From NCBI GenBank assembly GCA_028281285.1, contig JANQKF010000032.1, forward strand, positions 62,001 through 126,000: DNA of 64,000 nucleotides. The letters are read 5' to 3'. This document shows positions 35,544-44,307 of this stretch, piece after piece. The notes under the pieces are model-generated. The model made no database searches and was not told the origin of the DNA. It worked only from the letters and a program-made list of their open reading frames with translations. The first letter of the stretch is position 1; each line of letters begins with the position of its first letter. Source of the stretch: Cyclobacteriaceae bacterium (GTDB lineage Bacteria > Bacteroidota > Bacteroidia > Cytophagales > Cyclobacteriaceae). A program made the translations under genes and the position numbers.

Positions 35544-36983
35544 ATGAAAGACAAAACTCCTAACAACGTCACACGAAGAAATTTTCTTAAAACAGCAGGA
35601 TTAGCCGGTGCAGCATTTACTATCGTTCCAAGATCAGTGCTTGGCGGCTCGGGTTATGTAGCCCCCTCTGACACCCTGTATATTGCCGGTATAGGTGCAG
35701 GAGGTAAAGGTTATAGCGACCTGGCTAGTTTTGCCAAAAGTCCAAACGTGAAGATCGCCTATATGTGCGATGTGGACGCCAGAAGTACCAAACGAGCAGT
35801 CGAGGCCTTTCCTGAGACTCCAATGTATGAGGACTATAGGAAGATGCTGGATGAGAATAAAGACAATATTGATGCGGTATCAGTCTCTACACCGGACCAT
35901 ATGCATGCAGTTCAAGCAATGGCTGCCATGGAACTTGGCAAACATGTTTATGTACAGAAGCCACTAACCCATGACATTGCTGAAGCCCGACAATTGACTG
36001 AGGCTGCCAAGAGATATAAAGTGGTGACCCAGATGGGAAATCAAGGTGCATCCGGTGATGGGGTCCGCAAAATGCAAGAATATTATGAAGCTGGATTCAT
36101 CGGGGAAGTCCACACCGTAAAATGTTGGACCAACCGAGCGATATGGCCCATGGCCCTTGAAACACCAGCAGTAAAACACAAAATCCCAAAAGAACTTAAT
36201 TGGGATCTATGGTTAGGAACCGCAGAATCACGTGATTACAATGATGCCTACCTGCCTTTTGACTGGAGAGGATGGTCAGATTTTGGGACAGGTGCCCTTG
36301 GTGACATGGCCTGCCATATCATGGACCCAGTCTACAGAATACTTCCGATTTTATACCCCTATCAGGTTGAATGTAGTGTTGCTGATGCCTTCAAAGCAAA
36401 TTTTGAAACGGTGAGCTACCCGAAGAGTTTTCCAACAGCAAGCAAGATTCATTTGAGTTACCCAAGAACTGATGGCAAGGGTAGAATCAAAGTATCCTGG
36501 ATGGATGGTGGACTAATGCCGGAACGACCTGAAGAATTAGGGGATGATGAGGCCTTCGGCAATTGGGATGGAGGAGTATTATTTATTGGGACAAAGGGAA
36601 AGCTTTTGGCCGACTGTTATGGAGCCAATCCAAGATTACTTCCTCTATCTCTCAATGAACAAGTCAATGTAAAAGAAACGATCAAGAGAGTCCCTGAAGG
36701 TCACTACCTGCAATGGGTGAATGCTTGTATCGCTGGATATGGCAATGCAGAAACCAGTTCTTCATTCGACTATGCAGGTCCGTTTACAGAAAGCATACTC
36801 ATTGGTAATCTCGCTCTCAAAGCTTATTTCGAGGAAGATCCGAATGCAGAGAACAAGGGTTTCTGGGGAGGCACGAAATACTATGGCCGAAAAAGGCTGC
36901 GCTGGGATGCCGAGAACATGAAGGTAACGAATTTTGAACCAGCCAATAAATACGTTAAGAGAGAGTACAGAACTGGCTGGTAA
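35544..36983 (+). CDS. Tat-exported Gfo/Idh/MocA-family oxidoreductase
   Basis: 479 residues from ATG at 35544; the frame also offers TTG at 35532, which is less likely. The N-terminus has a twin-arginine signal (TRRNFLKTAGLAGAAF), indicating folded export. A Rossmann NAD(P) domain follows (GIGAGGKGYSDL, then YMCDVD), with SVSTPDHMHAVQAMAAMELGKHVYVQKPL corresponding to the family EKP region, here QKP. The C-terminal half is the alpha/beta substrate domain with GTGALGDMACHIMD. Bacteroidota relatives are usually sugar or inositol dehydrogenase-like, and the physiological substrate cannot be read from sequence. It stands alone between a terminator and a convergent isomerase gene. Confidence 0.93.
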   Translation: MKDKTPNNVTRRNFLKTAGLAGAAFTIVPRSVLGGSGYVAPSDTLYIAGIGAGGKGYSDLASFAKSPNVKIAYMCDVDARSTKRAVEAFPETPMYEDYRKMLDENKDNIDAVSVSTPDHMHAVQAMAAMELGKHVYVQKPLTHDIAEARQLTEAAKRYKVVTQMGNQGASGDGVRKMQEYYEAGFIGEVHTVKCWTNRAIWPMALETPAVKHKIPKELNWDLWLGTAESRDYNDAYLPFDWRGWSDFGTGALGDMACHIMDPVYRILPILYPYQVECSVADAFKANFETVSYPKSFPTASKIHLSYPRTDGKGRIKVSWMDGGLMPERPEELGDDEAFGNWDGGVLFIGTKGKLLADCYGANPRLLPLSLNEQVNVKETIKRVPEGHYLQWVNACIAGYGNAETSSSFDYAGPFTESILIGNLALKAYFEEDPNAENKGFWGGTKYYGRKRLRWDAENMKVTNFEPANKYVKREYRTGW

Positions 36984-37000
36984 CCAGCAGTTAATGAAAT

Positions 37001-38074
37001 TTAATTATTACTGTCAATTATTTCAATTTCGTAAAAGAGTCTGGAGTTTGGATTTATAACAAATCGCTGATTTTTGGGTTTATAAGGTCCGTAGTGTCCA
37101 CCACGCCCATAGGCCATTTTTGAGGGAAGTATCACTACTCTCCTGTCTCCTACTTTCATTTGAGGAATTAGCCAATCCAACCCAGAATTGATTTTCGATG
37201 ATCCGACAGTATATTCAAAAACTGTTGGCTCCTGATTGTCAAGAGGATCACCACTTTCAGTACTTACAAAGGACACACCATCCATTAATACGCGCCCTGT
37301 ATACCTTATCTTAATTGTCTGCCCGGAATTAATCGGCCTACTACCCTCTTCAATTATCGACTGGACCACGTCATTATGCTCCCAAACAGCGTCAGGGTAT
37401 GTCTTGATAATGAATAGATCCTCTTGCTTTTTCTTCTGCTCTTCCAGTTTCTCTACCCTGTCCTTTGCCTTGTTAACCATTTTCAAGAACGTCCTGGTAA
37501 CGGGTAAAAAACGTTCTGCTCTTCGCCCGATACGTTCGATTTCTATTCGTTCGATAACATCTCCCTGAATAATGTCATTAACCACATTCATCCCACGAAC
37601 GACTTCACCAAATAAAGTGTAGTTTCCATCCAGGTATGAGCGGTCGCCAAGAGTAATATAAAACTGACTTCCATTGGTATGTGGGCCAGCATTAGCAATG
37701 CCCAGCATGCCAGCCTTGATATGGCTTAGGCCTTCATAGATTTCATTGGGATACGCATAGCCAGTACCCGCTCTTCCCTGAACATTAGGAGAACCGCCCT
37801 GAATTACATGACCTGGGACCACACGATGCCATTTGGAGCCAGTATAGTATGGTCTGCCCAGTCCAAATGCCTCATTATCAATAGTACCCTCGGCCAATCC
37901 AACAAAATTAGCCACTGTCATAGGAACGTTCTTGTAATCAAGTGAGGCAAGAATCTCACCTTTATTCGTATAAATTCGGGCATAAACTCCTGGGGCGAGT
38001 TCTGGAGTGAATTGTTGCGAAAAAAGTGAATATTGCCCCATAGCCACTAACGCGGCCATCAAAAAGTACTTCAT
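37001..38074 (-). CDS. exported peptidyl-prolyl isomerase: cyclophilin fused to FKBP domain
   Basis: 357 residues from ATG at 38074, which begins a clear signal peptide (MKYFLMAALVAMGQYSLFS). The frame is open to 38125, but that longer start would bury the signal. The cyclophilin domain (about 28-185) has HRVVPGHVIQGG at 83-94 and NGSQFYIT at 134-141. A charged, coiled-coil-like linker (about 195-222, EKLEEQKKKQE) joins it to an FKBP domain (about 248-355) with GQTIKIRYTGRVLMDG, GLDWLIPQMKVGDRR and a conserved AYGRGG turn. Both folds catalyse prolyl isomerisation, so this should be a two-headed periplasmic folding factor. It is convergent with the oxidoreductase and divergent from the M1 peptidase. 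Confidence 0.92.
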   Translation of the reverse strand: MKYFLMAALVAMGQYSLFSQQFTPELAPGVYARIYTNKGEILASLDYKNVPMTVANFVGLAEGTIDNEAFGLGRPYYTGSKWHRVVPGHVIQGGSPNVQGRAGTGYAYPNEIYEGLSHIKAGMLGIANAGPHTNGSQFYITLGDRSYLDGNYTLFGEVVRGMNVVNDIIQGDVIERIEIERIGRRAERFLPVTRTFLKMVNKAKDRVEKLEEQKKKQEDLFIIKTYPDAVWEHNDVVQSIIEEGSRPINSGQTIKIRYTGRVLMDGVSFVSTESGDPLDNQEPTVFEYTVGSSKINSGLDWLIPQMKVGDRRVVILPSKMAYGRGGHYGPYKPKNQRFVINPNSRLFYEIEIIDSNN

Positions 38075-38134
38075 TGTTCGTTCGGTTGATGATTTGGGTT
38101 CATAATATTCCTTAATTTTTGACAAATTCGAAAG

Positions 38135-39766
38135 ATGAAATTAATTCAAACCATAGTATTCACCTTTCTGACCCTCAATATTGTCGCTCAAACAACACAA
38201 TTTACACGTCAGGACACCCTCAGGGGTTCAATTACACCAGAAAGAGAATGGTGGGATTTGACCTACTACCACCTTAGCATGTCTGTCGACCCTGAAGAGA
38301 AATTTCTAAGGGGGTCGAATCTTGTTCAATTTAAAGTCATCAAGAATTCCCAGATCATGCAGATCGATCTACAGCCTCCCATGAAGATCACAAAAGTAAC
38401 AGAGGAAGGCCAGGATTTACGTTTCGAAAGGGATGGCAATGCCTACTTCATCACATTGAAAAACAAACAGGTTAAGGATGATGTGAATGAGATTCTGATT
38501 GAGTTTGAAGGAAAGCCCGTAATAAGCAGAAACCCGCCATGGAGCGGTGGGCTAACCTGGAGAAAGGATGGTAACGGAAATCACTTCATAGCAACAAGCT
38601 GCCAAGGCGATGGCGCTAGCCTCTGGTGGCCCAATAAAGATCATATGTATGATGAAGTGGATAGTATGCTAATGAGTATCACTGTTCCTGAAAACTTAAT
38701 GGACGTATCCAATGGCCGATTAAGAAAGGTGGAGGCCAACCCCAACAAAACGAAAACCTATCACTGGTATGTCGACAATCCAATCAATAACTATGGGGTC
38801 AACATCAACATTGGTGATTATGTGCACTTCTCAGAAATCTTTGATGGCGAAAAAGGTAAACTTGACCTGGACTACTATGTGCTTCGAGATAACTTAAGTA
38901 AGGCACAGGAGCAATTTAAACAAACAAAGCCTATGCTTGAGGCTTTTGAACACTGGTTTGGTCCATACCCGTTCTACGAAGATGGATTTAAGCTTGTAGA
39001 AGTCCCCTATCTTGGAATGGAACATCAAAGTTCAGTCACCTACGGCAATGGTTATCAGAACGGTTATCGCGGAACCGATCTCAGTGGTTCAGGTTGGGGT
39101 TTGAAATTCGACTTCATAATTATTCATGAAGCCGGCCATGAGTGGTTTGCTAACAGTATTACTTATCAGGATGTGGCCGATATGTGGATTCATGAGAGTT
39201 TTACAGCCTATTCGGAAAATCTCTATCTCGACTATCACTTTGGGAAAGAGGCCAGCGCAGACTATGTAATCGGTACAAGGAAGAACATTAACAATGACCG
39301 CCCTATTATTGGTCCCTATGGAGTAAACAAGTCCGGATCAGGAGATATGTACTATAAGGGTGCAAACATGCTTCATACAATGAGAACGATCGTTGATGAT
39401 GACGAAAAATGGAGGAGCCTCCTTCGTGGCCTCAATGAGACCTTTTATCATCAGACGGTAAAAACCGAACAAATTGAGAACTATATTTCTCAAAAAATCG
39501 GGATCGACTTTTCTAAGGTATTTGATCAATACTTGAGAGATACGCGAATTCCTAATTTCAACTATAAGGTAGACGGCAAGAAACTCACCTATTATTGGTC
39601 AAATGTTGTGGAAGGCTTTGATATGCCCCTGTTCGTGTATATCAATGACGAAAAAATAAAGCTCGATGCCACATTCCATTCTCAGACTTTAGAACTTGAT
39701 GGCAACATCGATACCTTTTCTATACCCAGAGACTTCTATATTACCGACTCAAAAATTGATAAATGA
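38135..39766 (+). CDS. M1-family (aminopeptidase N-like) metallopeptidase
   Basis: 543 residues, signal peptide about 1-19 (cleavage after IVAQ). The N-terminal beta domain (20-250) precedes the catalytic domain with GMEHQS at 294-299 in place of GAMEN, zinc ligands His331 and His335 in HEAGHEWFAN, and the distal Glu354 in WIHESFTAY. It lacks the long C-terminal helical domain of full-size aminopeptidase N, like many short Bacteroidota M1 enzymes. It is predicted to be a periplasmic or surface peptidase. The stop is 6 nt before the dipeptidase gene, so the two are probably co-expressed in peptide or peptidoglycan salvage. Confidence 0.93.
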   Translation: MKLIQTIVFTFLTLNIVAQTTQFTRQDTLRGSITPEREWWDLTYYHLSMSVDPEEKFLRGSNLVQFKVIKNSQIMQIDLQPPMKITKVTEEGQDLRFERDGNAYFITLKNKQVKDDVNEILIEFEGKPVISRNPPWSGGLTWRKDGNGNHFIATSCQGDGASLWWPNKDHMYDEVDSMLMSITVPENLMDVSNGRLRKVEANPNKTKTYHWYVDNPINNYGVNINIGDYVHFSEIFDGEKGKLDLDYYVLRDNLSKAQEQFKQTKPMLEAFEHWFGPYPFYEDGFKLVEVPYLGMEHQSSVTYGNGYQNGYRGTDLSGSGWGLKFDFIIIHEAGHEWFANSITYQDVADMWIHESFTAYSENLYLDYHFGKEASADYVIGTRKNINNDRPIIGPYGVNKSGSGDMYYKGANMLHTMRTIVDDDEKWRSLLRGLNETFYHQTVKTEQIENYISQKIGIDFSKVFDQYLRDTRIPNFNYKVDGKKLTYYWSNVVEGFDMPLFVYINDEKIKLDATFHSQTLELDGNIDTFSIPRDFYITDSKIDK

Positions 39767-39772
39767 TCATTC

Positions 39773-40465
39773 ATGGATGGTAAGAAGACAAGATCGATAA
39801 ACTGTTTTATGCTATTCCTACTCTTAGTTATTGGTTGCAAAGGGGGATCGGGTTCGGATAAAGAACACTTTGTCGAAATTCGAAAGGTCATACCAAATGT
39901 GGAGTATGAAATCAGGTACTTCGGGACGGACAACTTCGTTGGTCAAAGAGTTACCGGATACGAGGCGTCAAAAGCATATTTGACGATCCAAGCTTCTGAG
40001 GCACTCGCGAAAGTTCAAAAGCAGTTGAATGAAGAAGGGCTCGGGCTCAAAATCTTCGATGCCTATCGGCCTCAGCAGGCAGTAGATCATTTCGTTCGTT
40101 GGGGAAAAGACATTTCAGACACACTTACAAAGGCCAAATTCTACCCTGAAATAGACAAAGTCCAAGTTTTTGGACTCGGTTATGTAGCCACAAAGTCAGG
40201 ACATTCCCGTGGAAGTACAGTCGACCTCACTATAATAAGTTTAGCGACCAAAGAAGAGCTGGACATGGGTAGCCGATGGGATTATTTTGGCGAGATTTCA
40301 CATCATGACAGCCCTTTGGTTGATGCGAGACACACAGCTAACCGAAATAAATTGAGAGATGTAATGCTCAGAAATGGATTTAAACAGTATGCCAATGAAT
40401 GGTGGCACTACACCCTGAAAGACGAACCATTTCCAGATACATATTTCAATTTTCCAATTCGATAA
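39773..40465 (+). CDS. M15D VanX/DdpX-type D-alanyl-D-alanine dipeptidase, lipoprotein
   Basis: 230 residues. A lipobox ends at Cys22 (LLVIGC), so it is a membrane-anchored lipoprotein. The catalytic residues of the M15D family are visible: Arg99 in DAYRP, His144 and Asp151 in SGHSRGSTVDLT, Glu209 and His212 in NEWWHYT. The family hydrolyses D-Ala-D-Ala. Without neighbouring vanA or vanH genes, the likely role is salvage of cell-wall dipeptides rather than vancomycin resistance. It follows the M1 peptidase by 6 nt. Confidence 0.92.
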   Translation: MDGKKTRSINCFMLFLLLVIGCKGGSGSDKEHFVEIRKVIPNVEYEIRYFGTDNFVGQRVTGYEASKAYLTIQASEALAKVQKQLNEEGLGLKIFDAYRPQQAVDHFVRWGKDISDTLTKAKFYPEIDKVQVFGLGYVATKSGHSRGSTVDLTIISLATKEELDMGSRWDYFGEISHHDSPLVDARHTANRNKLRDVMLRNGFKQYANEWWHYTLKDEPFPDTYFNFPIR

Positions 40466-40520
40466 ACAACTCAAAATCAGGCTATTTTAGTTAGATTAGT
40501 AAGGTTGGTAAAATTACACC

Positions 40521-41579
40521 TTGAGGGCCCTATTATTTCATATTACTATTCTTATCAGTCTGCTGAGTGTTTGCAAAGGCCAACAGGCACCAATGTCTCT
40601 CGATGAAATCAGAGATCGCCTTAATACGGCTCAGGTGTTAGAAAGAGAACTTAAGGTGAAAACAGCTTACTCCTATTTCGAATCACTGATTCAGCCAGTC
40701 GATTCATTGATCAAAATCAACGCGTTGAATTCGGAATATTGGAAAATTCAGGGACTAATATCGGCCAAAACAGGCAGCCTGGAAGAAGCGTATGAGTCCT
40801 TCAGAAAATCAGTGGTTTTGGATTCTACAAATTTGGAAAATCAAATCGAATACATCCGCTTCACTCTCAATACAGCTCGTAACTTCGCAAATAACGGAGA
40901 ACAATATAAGAGCCAACAGTGGCTTCAAAATTCCTATGATGTACTGGCTGACGCAATTCGTGTCAGGCCCAATAATCATGAACTCCATGAACTAGCGGGA
41001 GATATCTACGCCTCAACCAATGATATTGAAAATTGTACATATCATTATCAAAAAGCATTTGATTTAAAGAAAGACAAGGAAATTGCTCTACGACTGTACC
41101 GGCTTTATGCCGTTACCAGAGACTATAAGAACGAAGTTAAGATGGCGGGAATCTTAAGCGAGCGATTTTCAACTTATCCCGAATACTATGCTGTTCAAGC
41201 CGAACTTGGTATAAAAAACATAGAAAGTGATTTTGAAGAACAAAGCCGCTATCTCCCTGGGGTAAAACGTACCCTTATGATGGCCATTGAATACGGTAGC
41301 CTCGACCCTGATACTTATCGTAATTACTTCGAAATCATCAAAATGGGTTACGCATTTGACAGCACTTACCAAGCCGGGCGCGAAGAGATTAAAATGGTCC
41401 TAAATCAGGCCAGTCTTGTTCTGGATGAGATTGATATTGAAAAGGCCGATATTTTGGTAAATGGAGCCCAACTTCTCAAAGATTTGGGCTTTGATGATGA
41501 TGCTTGCCAGGCATACAATAAAGCCAAGGCATTGAACACTACGAAAACAAGTTTCTCAAATAACTTGTTTTGCAAATAG
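40521..41579 (+). CDS. exported TPR-repeat protein
   Basis: 352 residues starting at a TTG codon (40521) that opens directly on a signal peptide (MRALLFHITILISLLSVCKG); no in-frame ATG gives a better N-terminus. Residues 65-320 are helical with TPR-like units, for example WKIQGLISAKTGSLEEAYESFRKSVVLDS and HELAGDIYASTNDIENCTYHYQKAFDL, and another near the C-terminus (GFDDDACQAYNKAKAL). It probably scaffolds periplasmic protein contacts; no partner is evident. It ends 14 nt before the HAD hydrolase gene. Confidence 0.82.
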   Translation: MRALLFHITILISLLSVCKGQQAPMSLDEIRDRLNTAQVLERELKVKTAYSYFESLIQPVDSLIKINALNSEYWKIQGLISAKTGSLEEAYESFRKSVVLDSTNLENQIEYIRFTLNTARNFANNGEQYKSQQWLQNSYDVLADAIRVRPNNHELHELAGDIYASTNDIENCTYHYQKAFDLKKDKEIALRLYRLYAVTRDYKNEVKMAGILSERFSTYPEYYAVQAELGIKNIESDFEEQSRYLPGVKRTLMMAIEYGSLDPDTYRNYFEIIKMGYAFDSTYQAGREEIKMVLNQASLVLDEIDIEKADILVNGAQLLKDLGFDDDACQAYNKAKALNTTKTSFSNNLFCK

Positions 41580-41593
41580 CTTAAGGAGCTTAG

Positions 41594-42289
41594 ATGAATG
41601 AAATTAAAACCATAGCATTCGATGCGGATGATACCTTATGGGTCAATGAGCCAATCTTCACTAACACCCGTCTTCGATTTGAAGAGCTCCTGGCAAACTA
41701 CATCAGCCAGGAATCTTTGGAAAACGAGCTCTATAATGTTGAACGTAGAAACCTAAGTCTGTTTGGATATGGAATTAAGGGCTTTATGCTTTCAATGATC
41801 GAAACAGCGATAGAACTCACCGATGGCAAGGTTTCAGGTGCTCATCTTCAGCAAGTAATTGATATGGGTAAAGAAATGCTCGCCCATCCCGTACATCTCT
41901 TGCCAGGAGTGGAAGAAACAGTTCTACAATTAAAAGAAGACTATAATGTAGTGATGATCACGAAGGGAGACCTTTTTGATCAGGAAAATAAGATTGCGAG
42001 GAGTGGGATAGCTCAGCATTTTGGCTGGATCGAAATTGTTTCAGAAAAAGATGAGGCATCTTATCAAGAAGTCTTTCATAAATACCAGGTTGATGCAGAT
42101 TCCTTTTTAATGGTTGGTAATTCACTAAAATCCGATATTCTACCCATCTGTAACCTGGGTGCCCGAGCCATACACATCCCATTTCATGACACATGGCAAC
42201 ACGAATTGATTGCCGATCTGGATTATGATGCAGTCTTTAAGACTGCCAAAAAAATCACCGAAGTGCCCAGGATCTTAGCCCAGTATTGA
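41594..42289 (+). CDS. HAD-superfamily hydrolase
   Basis: 231 residues, cytoplasmic. Motif I is DADDT at 10-14, with nucleophile Asp10 and general acid Asp12. Motif II is Thr in MITKG, Lys of motif III lies near SEKDEASY, and motif IV is GNSLKSDI. A helical cap is inserted after motif I (roughly residues 18-95). This is the phosphatase layout; the substrate is not recognisable. It is preceded by an AAGGAG-like sequence 8 nt upstream. The last 15 bases overlap the convergent response-regulator gene. Confidence 0.9.
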   Translation: MNEIKTIAFDADDTLWVNEPIFTNTRLRFEELLANYISQESLENELYNVERRNLSLFGYGIKGFMLSMIETAIELTDGKVSGAHLQQVIDMGKEMLAHPVHLLPGVEETVLQLKEDYNVVMITKGDLFDQENKIARSGIAQHFGWIEIVSEKDEASYQEVFHKYQVDADSFLMVGNSLKSDILPICNLGARAIHIPFHDTWQHELIADLDYDAVFKTAKKITEVPRILAQY

Positions 42290-43006
42290 CTGGTCGCTAT
42301 GTAGGATTTCGAGTACTTTTTCCTTGTAATTTCTGCCAATTGGAAGCTCCTTAGCCCCTACTTCAATACTGTGGTTAGAGAAAGCTTTGATCTTCTTGAT
42401 CGGAACGATAAATGATCGGTGTATTCGCATAAAACAGTCCTCGGGAAGTTTCTGCTCGAGATAGCTGATCTTTTGCAATGATATAATTTCCTTCTCTTCT
42501 GTCTTGATTCGTACATAGTCTTTTAGACTCTCTATGTAGATGATATCTTTCAGATAGATCTTCACCATCTTGCGATCGGCCTTAAGGAATATGTAGGGTG
42601 GATCTTGATTAGAATTAATCGAAGGTTCCAGGACCGTTTCATGTACAGGGCCGCTATCTTCCATTGCCTTGTTTACTGCCATTAGGAATCGATCAAAGGC
42701 AATCGGTTTCAACAAATAGTCTACCACATTGAGCTCGTAGCTTTCAATGGCATAATCTCTGTAGGCCGTAGTAAAAATGACTTTGGGTGCCGGATTGAGC
42801 ACCTTTAAAAAGTCAATCCCATTCAATTTGGGCATCTGAATATCCAAAAATATGAGATCAACCTGTTCTTCTTTGAGAATATCAAACGCCTGAACAGCAT
42901 TGTTTCTGGATGCCAACAGGTTGAGTCCTGCTATTCGTTCCACATAAGATTCCAGAACCTCGACTGCCAAAGGCTCGTCATCAACTATTATACAATTCAG
43001 TGCCAT
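42275..43006 (-). CDS. LytTR-family response regulator
   Basis: 243 residues. The receiver domain (1-120) has Asp9/Asp10, phospho-acceptor Asp55 in IFLDIQMP, Thr in FTTAY and Lys in LLKPI. The C-terminal LytTR DNA-binding domain (about 140-238) shows IFLKADRKMVKIYLKDIIYIESLKDYV, MRIHRSFIVPI and IGRNYKEKV. It lies 9 nt downstream of the LytS-type kinase at 43016-44077, with which it should form a two-component system. The target genes are unknown. Its 3' end overlaps the convergent HAD gene. Confidence 0.95.
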   Translation of the reverse strand: MALNCIIVDDEPLAVEVLESYVERIAGLNLLASRNNAVQAFDILKEEQVDLIFLDIQMPKLNGIDFLKVLNPAPKVIFTTAYRDYAIESYELNVVDYLLKPIAFDRFLMAVNKAMEDSGPVHETVLEPSINSNQDPPYIFLKADRKMVKIYLKDIIYIESLKDYVRIKTEEKEIISLQKISYLEQKLPEDCFMRIHRSFIVPIKKIKAFSNHSIEVGAKELPIGRNYKEKVLEILHSDQSILG

Positions 43007-43015
43007 AAAAAAAAG

Positions 43016-44077
43016 TTAAAGGCTAAGCTTAAGCACTACTAAATAAGACTCTTCACTGTCCAAAATATTCAGGTCATGGGATTCAGGATACAACAACTCC
43101 AACCTCCTTTTCACATTTTTCAATCCAATTCCCTGCTTGTATTCAAATCGATCTTCTTGAATACCATTCTTACTTTTACTGTTTTCAACCTTTAAGGTTA
43201 GGTTTTTTTCTTTTGTGTTGATATCGATACTCACCCATGATTGATTCAATTCTTCACTCACCCCATGCTTAAAACAGTTCTCTACAAAAGGCAAAATCAA
43301 TAGCGGAGCAATCATTTTATTACTTGTTTCTCCTCTAACATCCAAGGAGACTTCCAGACGATCACCATATCTGATTTTCTCAAGTGAGATATAATCTTCG
43401 ACCAGCTTGATCTCCTTAGAAAGGGGAACGCTTTCCGCATTTCCCTCATAAAGCATGTAATCCAGCAAATCGGACAACCTCAATACCACCTCCGATGCCT
43501 CCTTGCTCTGTTTTAAGGTAAGTGCATAAAGGTTGTTGAGCGTGTTAAACAAAAAATGAGGATGTACTTGCGCTCGTAGAAAATTCAATTCTGCCTGAAG
43601 CTTTTCTCTGGCCAATTGTTGGTTACTCTTCTGCTGAATGTACCAGTATTTAAACCATTTTATTACCATGGCAAGTGCCACCACTGGATAAATTTTGGTC
43701 GTGTACTTCAAAATCTTGCCGATATTGATAATTGGTATTTGCGAGGTGTCTTCAGGCCAAAATATAGGACGATGAATATAGAGATAGTCAAGCCACACTA
43801 AGGTGCTCCCAACAAGAATCAAAAGTACGAGATAAACAAAAAACTGTCCATAGTACCCCTTGAATAGGAATCTCGGCATTAAGAAATATAGCGCAAAGTA
43901 AACCACCGGTATCTGAACCAATGCATCCGCCATTTGAATCTCGAACTGTCGCGCGTAGTCTTCCTCGAAACTACCGTACACCAGGGAGAAAAATGAGATG
44001 AAAACAGCCCAAAACACCAAATGCCAAAGAAGCCTTGGTGTCTTAAACAATAGATTTTCAAAATTGAGTTTTAACAT
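43016..44077 (-). CDS. LytS/YehU-type membrane sensor histidine kinase
   Basis: 353 residues from ATG at 44077 (MLKLNFENLLFKTPR). A longer frame to ATG 44113 exists but adds a non-membrane extension. Four TM helices (about 17-36, 50-68, 78-98 and 125-141) precede a cytoplasmic coiled coil. The His_kinase domain has the HPHFLFNTLNNLYAL motif at 172-186, and the ATPase part has the N-box LPFVENCFKHG and the KQGIGLKNVKRRLELLY G-box. It has no extracellular domain, as is usual for Bacteroidota LytS-like kinases paired with LytTR regulators. It is divergent from the DUF5916 gene across a gap of about 230 bp. Confidence 0.93.
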   Translation of the reverse strand: MLKLNFENLLFKTPRLLWHLVFWAVFISFFSLVYGSFEEDYARQFEIQMADALVQIPVVYFALYFLMPRFLFKGYYGQFFVYLVLLILVGSTLVWLDYLYIHRPIFWPEDTSQIPIINIGKILKYTTKIYPVVALAMVIKWFKYWYIQQKSNQQLAREKLQAELNFLRAQVHPHFLFNTLNNLYALTLKQSKEASEVVLRLSDLLDYMLYEGNAESVPLSKEIKLVEDYISLEKIRYGDRLEVSLDVRGETSNKMIAPLLILPFVENCFKHGVSEELNQSWVSIDINTKEKNLTLKVENSKSKNGIQEDRFEYKQGIGLKNVKRRLELLYPESHDLNILDSEESYLVVLKLSL

Positions 44078-44307
44078 GGAAAATGTTACCAATCTGACCC
44101 CAAACTTATCCATAAAGTTTCAATTTCCTCAGTTCTTCGACTAATCACCTTGTTTACCATATCAGCATCAGAAAAAGGCCCATAAACAGCAGCAACTTAT
44201 CAAAATCCAGCATTCGTCTAAACAATTCCCAAGTCTGTCTAAAAAGCAGAACTGCCCGAAACTAAGAATTTCGTTGTGAGTATAAGCGGGAAACTCAAAA
44301 CCACAAC
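44078..44307. other. divergent intergenic region, nothing recognised
   Basis: This is the largest non-coding stretch of the window (230 bp, or 194 bp if the kinase starts at 44113). It must hold the promoters for the kinase and the DUF5916 gene. I see no exact TAnnTTTG box, sigma-54 element, tRNA-like fold or repeat. Confidence 0.5.

Noticed and set aside
39773-40465. Vancomycin-resistance interpretation of the VanX-type dipeptidase
   Set aside because: No vanA/vanB ligase or vanH dehydrogenase nearby, and the organism type is Gram-negative; a salvage role is more likely.
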